Assembly (NCBI GenBank): GCA_016177875.1
Contig: JACOUL010000020.1
Span: forward strand, 1-64,000
Direction of reading: 5' to 3'
DNA: 64,000 nt
DNA from: Burkholderiales bacterium
Lineage (GTDB): Bacteria > Pseudomonadota > Gammaproteobacteria > Burkholderiales > Burkholderiaceae_D
Shown here: piece after piece, positions 25,797 to 34,171 of the stretch
How the letters are laid out: each line of letters starts with the position of its first letter
Position numbering within the stretch: the first letter of the stretch is position 1
The notes under the pieces: model-generated
The model's input: the letters and a program-made list of their open reading frames with translations, nothing else
What the model was told of the DNA's origin: nothing
Database searches by the model: none
Position numbers and translations under genes: made by a program

Positions 25797-27425
25797 TCAG
25801 GGCAGCAAGGGCAATCCCAACTCCTTCAGGAAGGCGTTGTGCTTGTTCTTCGCCTTCACGATTTCCTTTTCGAGGTCGACAAGTTGCTGATGCACTGCCT
25901 TTAGGTCAACCTCCTCTTCCGCAACCGCCGTACTGACGTAACGCGAAATGTTCAGGTTGAAATCGTTCTGCTCGATTTCTTCCATGCTCACCCGCCGCGA
26001 GTAGCGAGACTCTTCCTTACGGTGTTGGTAGGTGTCGATGATCCTGTCGATATGCTCGGGCCGCAGCTGGTTCTGACGTTTGCTTTTCTCGTAGTGCTCG
26101 GCGGCATTGATGAAGAGCACGTCGTCCGGTTTCTTGCACTTCTTCAGAACAAGGATGCAGACCGGAATACCCGTCGAATAAAACAGGTTCGCCGGCAAAC
26201 CGATCACGGTGTCGATATGCCCGTCATCCAGTAGCTTGCGGCGAATGCGTTCTTCTGCGCCGCCGCGGAAGAGCACGCCGTGCGGCAGGATAATCGCCAT
26301 CACGCCGTCGTCCTTCAAGTAGTACAGCCCATGCAGCAAGAAGGCAAAGTCGGCCGCACTCTTGGGCGCTACACCGTGATTCTTGAAGCGCATGTCATCG
26401 CTCATCGCCTCGCCCGGCTCCCAGCGATAGCTGAAGGGTGGGTTAGCCACTACCGCGTCGAACTGCGGCTTCTTCGCGGGGTTCGTCTCGCGCAGGAAAT
26501 CCCAGTCGTTGGTGAGCGTGTCGCCGTGGTAGATCTCGAACTCCGTGTCCTTCACCCCGTGCAGCAGCATGTTCATGCGCGCCAGGTTGTAGGTTGTGAT
26601 GTTCTTCTCCAGCCCGAAGATCTTGCCGATGGTCCCGGCCGCGTCCTTCATGCGATGACGCACATTGAGCAGGAGCGAGCCCGACCCGCAGGCGAAGTCA
26701 AATACGCTATCCAGCTTGTTCCGCTTGCCGGTTTTCGGCTCCTGGCTGTCGAGCGTGACGATGGCAGACAGGATGCTTGAGATCTGCTGGGGCGTGTAAA
26801 ACTCCCCCGCCTTCTTCCCAGACCCGGCCGCGAACTGCCCGATCAGGTATTCGTACGCATCGCCGAGGGTGTCAGTGTCTGTCGAGAACAGCGCCATGCC
26901 GCGCGCGATTTCCGAGATGATCGAGCAAAGTTTGGCGTTGCGGTCGGCGTATTTCCGCCCGAGCTTGTCGGAGGCGAGGTTGATCTCCGAGAACAGCCCT
27001 TGGAAGTTGCTCTGGAAGGATTCTTCCTCGATATACTTGACCCCCTTCTGCAGCGTGTTGAGCAGCTCGTCGTTCTGCATCTTGGCCAGGTGAACGATGT
27101 TGCCCCATAGGTAATCGGGCTTGATGACGTAGTGAACTTTGCGGCGCATCTGCTTTTCAAACTCGGCCACGTCTTTCTTGTTCTCCTCGTACCAAATCTG
27201 GAGCGGCGTCGTGGCAGCCGTCTGCTCCATGACGTCCGATGCCACATCCGGATAATCCGGCCCCAGTTCCTTCTTTGCAGCCAACTCGTAGTTGTCGGAG
27301 AGGTAGCGCAGGAAGAGAAACGAAAGCATGTAGTCGCGAAAGTCGTCCGCGTTCATCGCCCCACGTAACTGGTCGGCGATGTTCCAGAGAATTTTGCCGA
27401 GTTGTTTCTGGTCTTGTTCGGTCAT
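25797..27425 (-). CDS. hsdM: Type I restriction-modification DNA methyltransferase subunit
   Basis: The 542-residue HsdM has the N-terminal helical domain (LWNIADQLRGAM), the SAM-binding motif FDFACGSGS (242-250) and the catalytic NPPF (328-331), which marks an N6-adenine methyltransferase. The AGEFYTPQQI segment (207-215) is characteristic of type I subunits. It is the last gene of the leftward hsdR-hsdS-prrC-hsdM operon, 6 bp after the PrrC-like gene. With HsdS it methylates the host target site and protects it from HsdR. The usual gene order places hsdM first, so the order here is unusual. All motifs are intact. Confidence 0.95.
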   Translation of the reverse strand: MTEQDQKQLGKILWNIADQLRGAMNADDFRDYMLSFLFLRYLSDNYELAAKKELGPDYPDVASDVMEQTAATTPLQIWYEENKKDVAEFEKQMRRKVHYVIKPDYLWGNIVHLAKMQNDELLNTLQKGVKYIEEESFQSNFQGLFSEINLASDKLGRKYADRNAKLCSIISEIARGMALFSTDTDTLGDAYEYLIGQFAAGSGKKAGEFYTPQQISSILSAIVTLDSQEPKTGKRNKLDSVFDFACGSGSLLLNVRHRMKDAAGTIGKIFGLEKNITTYNLARMNMLLHGVKDTEFEIYHGDTLTNDWDFLRETNPAKKPQFDAVVANPPFSYRWEPGEAMSDDMRFKNHGVAPKSAADFAFLLHGLYYLKDDGVMAIILPHGVLFRGGAEERIRRKLLDDGHIDTVIGLPANLFYSTGIPVCILVLKKCKKPDDVLFINAAEHYEKSKRQNQLRPEHIDRIIDTYQHRKEESRYSRRVSMEEIEQNDFNLNISRYVSTAVAEEEVDLKAVHQQLVDLEKEIVKAKNKHNAFLKELGLPLLP

Positions 27426-27431
27426 GGTGTC

Positions 27432-28601
27432 TTACTTTTTCTCTTCTGCGAAAAGTGCGGGATTGAAGTTATGACGCTCCACGAAGCCACGAAGAATCAT
27501 TTGAAAGTACTCCCTGGTCTGTTCCTGCATCTCCACTGGTTCGTACATCGAGTATTTTCCGTGACTCAGGATATCGACGAAGCGCTGATGCAGGATTCCT
27601 TCCGCATCATTCGCGTCTTTCTTGATGCAACTGGCAAAGTGCCCGTATCCATGGAAGAACGCCGTCTTCTCCAAGATGCTCCGAAGCACGTTGAAGTGAT
27701 ACGTGCTGATCTTCTCTTCCTTTGCCAATTCCAAAAGCTCTGCCAATGCTGAGACGTGGTAGAACTGGGGGGTGTCCCCCTTCTGCTCTTCCAAGCGATA
27801 ACTACCCGATGATTTGTCTCGTTTCAGCATGTACTGCGATTGCTTTCCAAGATGGTTCTTGATCTCGTAGTGCAGTACGTTGAAGAACAACGCGTGGTGC
27901 GTCGAGATGGCAGTGGGCACGTGCCGCTTGGCTTCTCGGTAGAGTTGGACTAGATGATTTCCAACAACGATCGCGTTGTGCTCATCGAGTGACGATATTG
28001 GATCATCGATATAGACGTACTTCACCCATTTATAGTCCTCGTGTCCGTCCAGCGTGAGTTGCAAGATCGCGAGGAAGAAGCACCAAATGAAGATGCTCTC
28101 TTCCCCGCGTGAAATCTTGATACCGAACGTGTCTTCCTCGTAATCGGCGCCAGCGGCGGTGTTTTTTTCCTCATTACGAAAGAAGACGACCTCGGCCTTC
28201 GTCAACTTGCCGTCTTTGTCCGTTTTTGAATCAATTCGGAAATCAAAATCGGCGTAGCGATGTAGCAGCGGGCGGATGCGAGTGTCCAGCTCCGTTGAGG
28301 CGAGCCCATCAAAGTACCGCGATTTTTCGTTGAGTTTGAGAAAGCGGTGCCTGTCTCCGGTTAGATCGTTATCCCAATTGAACAGATCTTCGGTGAAGGC
28401 GTTGAAATAGAGGGTGTCACGCTCCATAGTTACGCCTTCTTCGTTGATCTTTTTGCCCAAGTCCTTGAATGCGCCCGACAGTCGGGTCTTGCCTATGCCG
28501 TTGTAGGCGTAGAGCAGAATGAACTTCTTATTCGGTTTATCCAGTTCGTCGCGCAAATGCTGTGCGAGCGTAGGAAGGTCTTTGAAGAATGGGTCGGGCA
28601 T
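27432..28601 (-). CDS. prrC: PrrC-like anticodon nuclease (AAA_13 ATPase plus nuclease domain)
   Basis: The 389-residue length is close to E. coli PrrC (396), and the gene sits inside a type I restriction operon as prrC does. The N-terminal ABC-like ATPase has Walker A AYNGIGKT (32-39), a signature-like ISRGEES (163-169), Walker B VYIDDPISSLDEH (196-208) and a switch STHH (233-236). The C-terminal part has Arg307, Glu311 and His347 (RSILE, then LSHGKY). Order and spacing mimic the PrrC triad Arg320-Glu324-His356. PrrC is held silent by the restriction complex and cuts tRNA-Lys when phage disables restriction. Family assignment is strong; the triad match is my alignment by eye. The tRNA target here is unknown. 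Confidence 0.78.
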   Translation of the reverse strand: MPDPFFKDLPTLAQHLRDELDKPNKKFILLYAYNGIGKTRLSGAFKDLGKKINEEGVTMERDTLYFNAFTEDLFNWDNDLTGDRHRFLKLNEKSRYFDGLASTELDTRIRPLLHRYADFDFRIDSKTDKDGKLTKAEVVFFRNEEKNTAAGADYEEDTFGIKISRGEESIFIWCFFLAILQLTLDGHEDYKWVKYVYIDDPISSLDEHNAIVVGNHLVQLYREAKRHVPTAISTHHALFFNVLHYEIKNHLGKQSQYMLKRDKSSGSYRLEEQKGDTPQFYHVSALAELLELAKEEKISTYHFNVLRSILEKTAFFHGYGHFASCIKKDANDAEGILHQRFVDILSHGKYSMYEPVEMQEQTREYFQMILRGFVERHNFNPALFAEEKK

Positions 28602-28618
28602 ATTTAATTCTCCTCCGG

Positions 28619-29896
28619 CTACGGGAACAACTGATGCATGAGGCCCTTCTTGTGGGACTTGAGGGCTTCGAGTTTTTCTGATTCGGCGGCGATCTGAGTG
28701 TCGAGGCAGGTGAGGCAGTCGGCGATTTTTTGTTGTTCTGGTAAATCAGGCGCTGAAATCTGTAATTCAAGAACAGCAGACTTCGAGATATTTTTCATCG
28801 ACCCGGAGGTCCCGGTCGCCAATTCAGACAAGGAAGTCCTCCCTTTTTCTGAACCCAAGATGTAGGAAATAAATCTCAAATATCCATTTGAATTCGATTT
28901 TGCTGCCCAGAGTCGATCTGGGAGGAATATGTTGGCAAGATCGGCTTGGACATACGCGTTGGCTCCAACAAGTGCCGGCGTGTTCATTCTACTTATGATT
29001 ATTGTGTTGCTGCGCACAGGTTCTTTTACGCGCTCCAATTCTTCCGACTCCAAAACAACCTTATTTTCTGAAGGGTCAAAGACACCGCTTGTCACACAAC
29101 TTGTCTTTAGTATTCCGATTTCTGTATCGCTTGCAGGCCTATCTCCAGAATTTACGCTTACTCCCGCGTCCAATGCCGTTATAAATTTCGATAAAGCATG
29201 AGTTTCCCACTCCGGCGCATCGCGAAACTCGGGGAAGCGGAAGCGGGGAAGAGTTTCGCCGTCCCGGGGGAAAAGCTGCTGCATCAGCCCACGTTTGTGA
29301 GCCTTCAAGGCATCCACTTTCTGCCCCTGGGCGGCAATAACCTCGTCCAGCGACGTCAGGCAGTCGGCGATCTTCTGTTGCTCGGATGGGTCCGGCGTTG
29401 GTACCGGCATCCGCATGAAGGCACCCGTCGTGATGCTCATGCGATCGTGCCTCGCGCCCGTACTCGCGGCGCTTCTCAGATACGAGTGCCAACCCGTTGA
29501 CCTGAAGTAGTGCTCGTAGAAGTCAGTCTTGTCGGTAGAGAATCGAAAAACAGTGTAGAGCGGTGACATCAACCCTTTGCCGATGTTGTTCCGCGAGATC
29601 GGGCCAACAGGTGCAATCGCGGAAGTCCTCGGGTTATAGACATAGTCACCTTGGTCGACGATGTAATAGCCGTCGACCTTGCCTGCGGTGGCGATATCCC
29701 GGTCAAAGTAGTCTCGCTGATCTAAGACCCCGCGCTCGGCCGAGTTGGTCAGGACGCGCGTTACACCCCCATCCGAGTTTTTCGTAGAAACGCGTTCGGC
29801 AATGTCTTCGAGTGGAGCAGTTTCCCACCCCTCCGCGTTCCGAAACTCCGGAAACCGCAACCTCGGCGTCACCGTTGATTTGTCGTCCTTCGCCAT
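28619..29896 (-). CDS. hsdS: Type I restriction-modification specificity subunit
   Basis: The 425-residue HsdS has two target-recognition domains in tandem. Each begins with RFPEFR...W-E-T (near 14 and 220) and ends with a conserved helix (QQKIADCL..LD..IAA, then KRGLMQQLFP or KKGLMHQLFP). The repeats fold back to hold two half-sites of a bipartite target. The two recognition domains differ in sequence, so the site should be asymmetric. It lies 3 bp after hsdR and 17 bp before the PrrC-like gene. The DNA target cannot be read from sequence. Confidence 0.95.
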   Translation of the reverse strand: MAKDDKSTVTPRLRFPEFRNAEGWETAPLEDIAERVSTKNSDGGVTRVLTNSAERGVLDQRDYFDRDIATAGKVDGYYIVDQGDYVYNPRTSAIAPVGPISRNNIGKGLMSPLYTVFRFSTDKTDFYEHYFRSTGWHSYLRSAASTGARHDRMSITTGAFMRMPVPTPDPSEQQKIADCLTSLDEVIAAQGQKVDALKAHKRGLMQQLFPRDGETLPRFRFPEFRDAPEWETHALSKFITALDAGVSVNSGDRPASDTEIGILKTSCVTSGVFDPSENKVVLESEELERVKEPVRSNTIIISRMNTPALVGANAYVQADLANIFLPDRLWAAKSNSNGYLRFISYILGSEKGRTSLSELATGTSGSMKNISKSAVLELQISAPDLPEQQKIADCLTCLDTQIAAESEKLEALKSHKKGLMHQLFP

Positions 29897-29899
29897 CGC

Positions 29900-32800
29900 T
29901 TATTCCTCGTACGCGTTAAGCCCGGAGATGTCGCGCCCGCCGGCGCGCTTCTTCAGCAGCGGGACGAGATCGGTCATGAGTCCCAGTTCCTTCTGAGTGC
30001 GCGCCTTCCAGCCGAGGGCGAGCGGCGCGAGCAGTTCGGTGAGCTGCTCGCCGTCGAAGATCCTGCGGATGAGGATGTTGTCGACGAAGGCCTGAAGCGC
30101 CGCGGCGGGCAGGCCGTGTCTCGCGGAGAGGTCGGTCAGCTCGCGGGCGGCTTTTTCATCCTTGAACCGCTGATAGCCGGCGCGGATGGCGGATTCGTCG
30201 AGGCCCTCGCCGGCCTTGAGGCTTTTCACGTACTCCGTGATGTCGTCGCGCTCGCCGAGGAACTTGGAGTCGGCCGCGATTAGGCCGATCAACTGGTCGC
30301 GGCTCATGGTTGCCTTGCCCGGCTTCTTAGTGGAGAAGTCAGCGATGAGCTGCATGATGTAATCGTAGTCGATGGTGGCCGAGGCAAAGAGGACGAACTC
30401 GAAATCAAGCTGGTCGACCTTCTCGCTCCTTTGATCCCCCGGCTTGTTCTGCTCGAACTTGAGCCGCTGGGCAGTTTCGAGATAGGCGCCGCGGAAAGCG
30501 TTCAGTTCGTCCTTAGGCAGAATGGTCTGGATCGTTTCTTCCTGCTCGTCGGTAAGGTCGGTGTATTGGTCGAGCTGGGTCTGCAGCTTCTGCACTTTCT
30601 TGAAAAGATCGACGAAGGCTACGCGCGCTTCGTTTCCATTGAGGTTGGCGACGTCTTCGGGCTTGTCGGTGAGGCCTTGCGACTTCATGAAGCTCGCGAG
30701 ATCTTCCTTGGCGGCCTTGAGCTTGTCGATGACGACAGGAGCCTTATCGACAAGCCAGATTTCGCGGGCCTTGTCGATCTTTAGGCCGGAGAAGAGAGTA
30801 ATGGCATCTTTGACAGCGTCCTCCTGGCCGCGGAAGTCGAGGATGTGACCATAGGGTTTGGTGTCGTTCAGCACGCGGTTGGTGCGGCTGAAGGCCTGGA
30901 TCAGCGCGTGATACTTGAGGTTCTTGTCGACGTAGAGCGTGTTGAGGTACTTGGAGTCGAAGCCGGTCAGCAGCATGTCGACGACAATGGTGATGTCGAT
31001 CTTGTGCGCGTACTTCCCTTGCGGATCGGCTTTCCGCAAATCTTCGTTCGAATATTGCTGGTCCTTGATGCGCTTTTGTACATCCTGGTAGTAGAGGTCG
31101 AACTCCTCGATGCGGTGGTTGGTGCCGAAGCGAGCGTTGTAGCCGGCGATGATGTTTTGGAGGGCCTTTTTCTTCTGTTCGGGGTCGTGCTTGTTGTCTT
31201 CCTGTTCTTGCGGCAGATCTGCCTGTAGCTGCTTTACATCCGGACTCACATCGGCCGGTGGGGAGAAAACTGCAGCAATGTTAAGCCGGACGAAATTCGG
31301 GTCGTCCACCTGCTTCTCGTCCTGTGCCGCTTCAAAGATGTTGTAGTACTCGATCGCGTCGTTGATCGAGGCGGTGGCGAGGATGGCGTTAAACTTGCGC
31401 CCACCCGTGGCGGCGCCATGCTTAGTTAGGATGGCATCAACAACGGCCCGCTTGGCCACCGCCTCGCCTGGCTTGGGAACATTTTTGCCGTCGGGCTTGT
31501 AGTAATCGATGTGGAAGCGCAGGACGTTCTGATCCTCGATGGCGTCAGTAATGGTGTATGCGTGCAGCGATTTCTCGAAAAGATCCTCCGTGGTCTTGAG
31601 CATCTGGACGTCACCCTCAATACGCTTGTAGGTGGCGTTGTCATCAAAGATCGGCGTGCCGGTAAAGCCGAATAGCTGGGCGTTGGGGAAGAACTCCTTG
31701 ATGGCCTTATGGTTGTCGCCGAACTGCGAACGGTGGCATTCATCGAAGATGAAGACGATGCGCTTGTCGCGTATCGGTTCGAGAAGTTCCGTGTAGGTCG
31801 ATAGTCCTTTTTTCTCCCGGCTCTTGTTGCGTTTGCTGCTTTCATCAAGAGCCAAGCCGAGCTTCTGGATGGTACAGACTATGACCTTGTCGGCGGCGGC
31901 GTCGGAAAGCAGGCGACGAACGAGAGCGCCGGTATTAGTGTTCTCCTCGACGCAGCCCTCCTGGAAGCGGTTGAATTCTTCGCGGGTCTGGCGATCGAGG
32001 TCCTTGCGGTCCACGACAAAAAGACACTTTTCGATATTCGGATTGGCCTTCAGGAGCGTGGAGGTCTTGAAGCTGGTGAGCGTCTTACCACTGCCGGTGG
32101 TGTGCCATATGTAGCCGTTGCCGAAGTTCTTCTCGATGCACTCGACGATGTTTTTGACGGCGTAGATTTGGTACGGCCGCATCATCAGCAGCTTCTGCTC
32201 ACTGGCGACGAGGACCATGTAGCGGCTGATCATCTGCCCAAGGGTGCATTTGGCGAGGAAGGCGTCGGCAAAACGATCGATTCCGTTGATCTTTGAGTTG
32301 TCCGGAGCGGCGTATTGGTAAATCGGGAGAAAGCGCTCGTCGGCGTTGAAACTGAAGTGGCGGGCGTTGTTGTTAGCGAAATAGTAGGTGGAATCTCGGT
32401 TGCTGACAATGAAGAGCTGGATGAAGCACAGGAGCGTGCGCGTGTAGCCGTTGCCGGGGTCGTTCTTGTATTCAACGACCTGCTCGATTGCCCGGCGGGG
32501 ATTAATGCCGAGCGTCTTCAGCTCGATCTGAACAACAGGCACGCCGTTGATCAGCAAGAGAACGTCGTAGCGATGATGACTGTAGTCCGTATTCATTCGC
32601 AACTGGTTGACGACCTCGAACGTGTTCTTGCACCAATCGTCGACATTGACCAGCGTGTAGTTCAGCGGGGTGCCGTCATCGCGCGCAAACGCATTGCGGT
32701 TACGAAGTATGTGAGCGGCAGTGAAGACGTCGGGGCTGACGATTTCATCTAACAGACGCTGGAATTCACCGCCAGTGAGCGTGACGCGATTGAGCTCCTG

Positions 32801-32923
32801 AAACTTCTCGCGGAAGTTCGCTTCCAGTGCGGCGCGGTCGCGAATGTCGGGCCGGTAGGTATACTTGAGATCGCCCAGTTTGGCGATCAGGTCCAGCTCG
32901 ATTTGGTTTTCACTTGTTGTCAT
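29900..32923 (-). CDS. hsdR: Type I restriction endonuclease subunit R
   Basis: The 1007-residue HsdR has an N-terminal nuclease domain with Asp120 and the Glu134-x-Lys136 pair (YDVLLL, then QIELK). A superfamily 2 translocase follows, with Walker A TTGSGKT (275-281) and a DECH box in IFDECHRSQ. Later helicase motifs include GFTGTPIF, LLTGFDSK and QAFSRTNR. It cuts unmodified DNA after ATP-driven translocation. Its ATG overlaps the stop of a small frame just upstream (TAATG). It is the first large gene of the operon and lies about 100 bp from fic, which reads the same way. Confidence 0.95.
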   Translation of the reverse strand: MTTSENQIELDLIAKLGDLKYTYRPDIRDRAALEANFREKFQELNRVTLTGGEFQRLLDEIVSPDVFTAAHILRNRNAFARDDGTPLNYTLVNVDDWCKNTFEVVNQLRMNTDYSHHRYDVLLLINGVPVVQIELKTLGINPRRAIEQVVEYKNDPGNGYTRTLLCFIQLFIVSNRDSTYYFANNNARHFSFNADERFLPIYQYAAPDNSKINGIDRFADAFLAKCTLGQMISRYMVLVASEQKLLMMRPYQIYAVKNIVECIEKNFGNGYIWHTTGSGKTLTSFKTSTLLKANPNIEKCLFVVDRKDLDRQTREEFNRFQEGCVEENTNTGALVRRLLSDAAADKVIVCTIQKLGLALDESSKRNKSREKKGLSTYTELLEPIRDKRIVFIFDECHRSQFGDNHKAIKEFFPNAQLFGFTGTPIFDDNATYKRIEGDVQMLKTTEDLFEKSLHAYTITDAIEDQNVLRFHIDYYKPDGKNVPKPGEAVAKRAVVDAILTKHGAATGGRKFNAILATASINDAIEYYNIFEAAQDEKQVDDPNFVRLNIAAVFSPPADVSPDVKQLQADLPQEQEDNKHDPEQKKKALQNIIAGYNARFGTNHRIEEFDLYYQDVQKRIKDQQYSNEDLRKADPQGKYAHKIDITIVVDMLLTGFDSKYLNTLYVDKNLKYHALIQAFSRTNRVLNDTKPYGHILDFRGQEDAVKDAITLFSGLKIDKAREIWLVDKAPVVIDKLKAAKEDLASFMKSQGLTDKPEDVANLNGNEARVAFVDLFKKVQKLQTQLDQYTDLTDEQEETIQTILPKDELNAFRGAYLETAQRLKFEQNKPGDQRSEKVDQLDFEFVLFASATIDYDYIMQLIADFSTKKPGKATMSRDQLIGLIAADSKFLGERDDITEYVKSLKAGEGLDESAIRAGYQRFKDEKAARELTDLSARHGLPAAALQAFVDNILIRRIFDGEQLTELLAPLALGWKARTQKELGLMTDLVPLLKKRAGGRDISGLNAYEE

Positions 32924-33021
32924 TATGCAAGCCTTGATGTGATGTACGCATACAGGACTTCGATTAAAGGGCCACGCCCCCCGCTGGTCGGTGAAGCGTC
33001 AAGAGGCAACACGCTTGTCAT
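32923..33021 (-). CDS. Possible 32-residue leader ORF upstream of hsdR
   Basis: An ATG at 33021 opens a 32-codon frame whose TAA overlaps the hsdR ATG (TAATG), an arrangement typical of translational coupling. AGGAGG abuts the ATG with no spacing, which is poor for initiation. The peptide has no recognisable domain. It may be a coupling leader or chance. Confidence 0.25.
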   Translation of the reverse strand: MTSVLPLDASPTSGGRGPLIEVLYAYITSRLA

Positions 33022-33025
33022 CCTC

Positions 33026-34075
33026 CTATCGCAACTCATACCACACACCCCTGCCAGCACCATGCTGGCTAAGGTGGCCTTGCTCAACCAAGGCCCGGAA
33101 ATGCTGCTTGAGCGTATTGCGATTTCCGTTGGTGAGCCGAATCGCATCACCCATGGTGATACGCCCATGTTCCCGAGCAAACTCGACAATCTGTAGCGAA
33201 AGCTCAGGGAGCGAGGCCAGCACGAGCTTTTCACGCTCGACCTTGCGATTGAGGCGGCGGACTTGCTCGGCGAGCGCGCGCAGGAAGAACGTCAACCACG
33301 GCTGCCAATTCGGCGCACTGGTGCGGATCGTCCCTTGAGTTTGCCGCAAGGCCAGGTAATAAGCCTCCTTGCTCTGCTCGATCACGCTTTCCAATGAGCT
33401 ATAGGGTACGTAGGCATAGCCAGCCTGCAATAGCAACAAGGTGGTGAGAACCCGGCTAAGCCGACCATTACCGTCTTGAAATGGATGGATTTCGAGGAAG
33501 ACCACGACCCAGATGCCGATGAGCAGCAAAGGATGAAGCCGTGCTGCTTGCCGCTCCGCATTGAACCACTCAACGAGTTCAGTCATCAAGGGCGGCGTAT
33601 CGAATGGCGTCGCGGTTGCGAATACGACACCCAGTTGTTTTCCATCCTCGTCAAAAGCCACCACGCTATTCGTAGAGGTTTTGTAATTGCCGCGATGCCA
33701 GGCGTCTTTCTCACTGTAGGTCAGTAAATCGCGGTGCAGTTGCTTGATGTGGTTCTCGGTCAGCGCGATGTGCTGCCAAGATGAAAACACCAGCTCCATC
33801 ACCTCGGCATAGCCGGCTACTTCTTGTTCATCCCGCGTCGTGAAAGACTTGATCTGCAGGTTGGACAGCAGGCGCTCGACCTCGCGATCGGACAAGCTGC
33901 TACCCTCGATGCGCGTGGATGAACCGATGCTTTCAATGGTAGCGACCCGCCGGAGTGCGGATAGCCGATCCGGCGCAAGCGTGCCGAGCGCACGCCATGC
34001 ACCCTTGAACTCATCAACACCGGCGATGAGGCTTAGGATTTCTGGGGTTATTTGAACAGAGCTCGTAACGATCAT
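33026..34075 (-). CDS. Fic-domain protein (probable AMP transferase)
   Basis: The product of about 349 residues has the complete Fic active-site motif HPFQDGNGRLSR and an N-terminal inhibitory helix S-T-R-I-E-G fitting (S/T)xxxE(G/N), so it is a class II, self-inhibited Fic. Fic enzymes usually transfer AMP from ATP to a protein hydroxyl. The C-terminus looks like a winged helix (MGDAIRLTNGNRNTLKQHF), common in Fic proteins that may also bind DNA. I prefer ATG 34075 over 34096 because a good promoter hexamer lies between them. The gene is next to a restriction operon on the same strand; a role in defence or in regulating that operon is inferred. Confidence 0.87.
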   Translation of the reverse strand: MIVTSSVQITPEILSLIAGVDEFKGAWRALGTLAPDRLSALRRVATIESIGSSTRIEGSSLSDREVERLLSNLQIKSFTTRDEQEVAGYAEVMELVFSSWQHIALTENHIKQLHRDLLTYSEKDAWHRGNYKTSTNSVVAFDEDGKQLGVVFATATPFDTPPLMTELVEWFNAERQAARLHPLLLIGIWVVVFLEIHPFQDGNGRLSRVLTTLLLLQAGYAYVPYSSLESVIEQSKEAYYLALRQTQGTIRTSAPNWQPWLTFFLRALAEQVRRLNRKVEREKLVLASLPELSLQIVEFAREHGRITMGDAIRLTNGNRNTLKQHFRALVEQGHLSQHGAGRGVWYELR

Positions 34076-34083
34076 GGGCACCA

Positions 34084-34111
34084 ATATTACACCCATTTAC
34101 GCCCATTTCAA
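34084..34111 (-). promoter_or_regulatory. Promoter of fic with tandem repeats in the spacer
   Basis: Reading leftward, TTGAAA (34111-34106), 16 bases, then TAATAT (34089-34084) make a good sigma-70 promoter. Transcription would begin at or near ATG 34075, suggesting a leaderless message. Two 10-bp tandem repeats, ATGGGCGTAA and ATGGGTGTAA (34106-34087), fill the spacer and are a likely operator. Confidence 0.6.
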
Positions 34112-34138
34112 TATAGCAATCTAAATAATCGAGCCGTA

Positions 34139-34165
34139 TTTTCTCGTTTACTTCTAACGGTTCAC
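34139..34165 (+). repeat. 27-bp direct repeat, right copy
   Basis: Matches 25408-25434 at 23 of 27 positions in direct orientation. It lies 6 bp from the lysR stop, at the visible change from defence genes to ordinary chromosome, so it is a candidate boundary of the restriction/Fic segment. Confidence 0.5.
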
Positions 34166-34171
34166 CGTCGC

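Noticed and set aside
26280-26780. 166-codon plus-strand frame opposite hsdM
   Set aside because: Shadow of the hsdM coding sequence; composition follows the opposite strand's codon bias.
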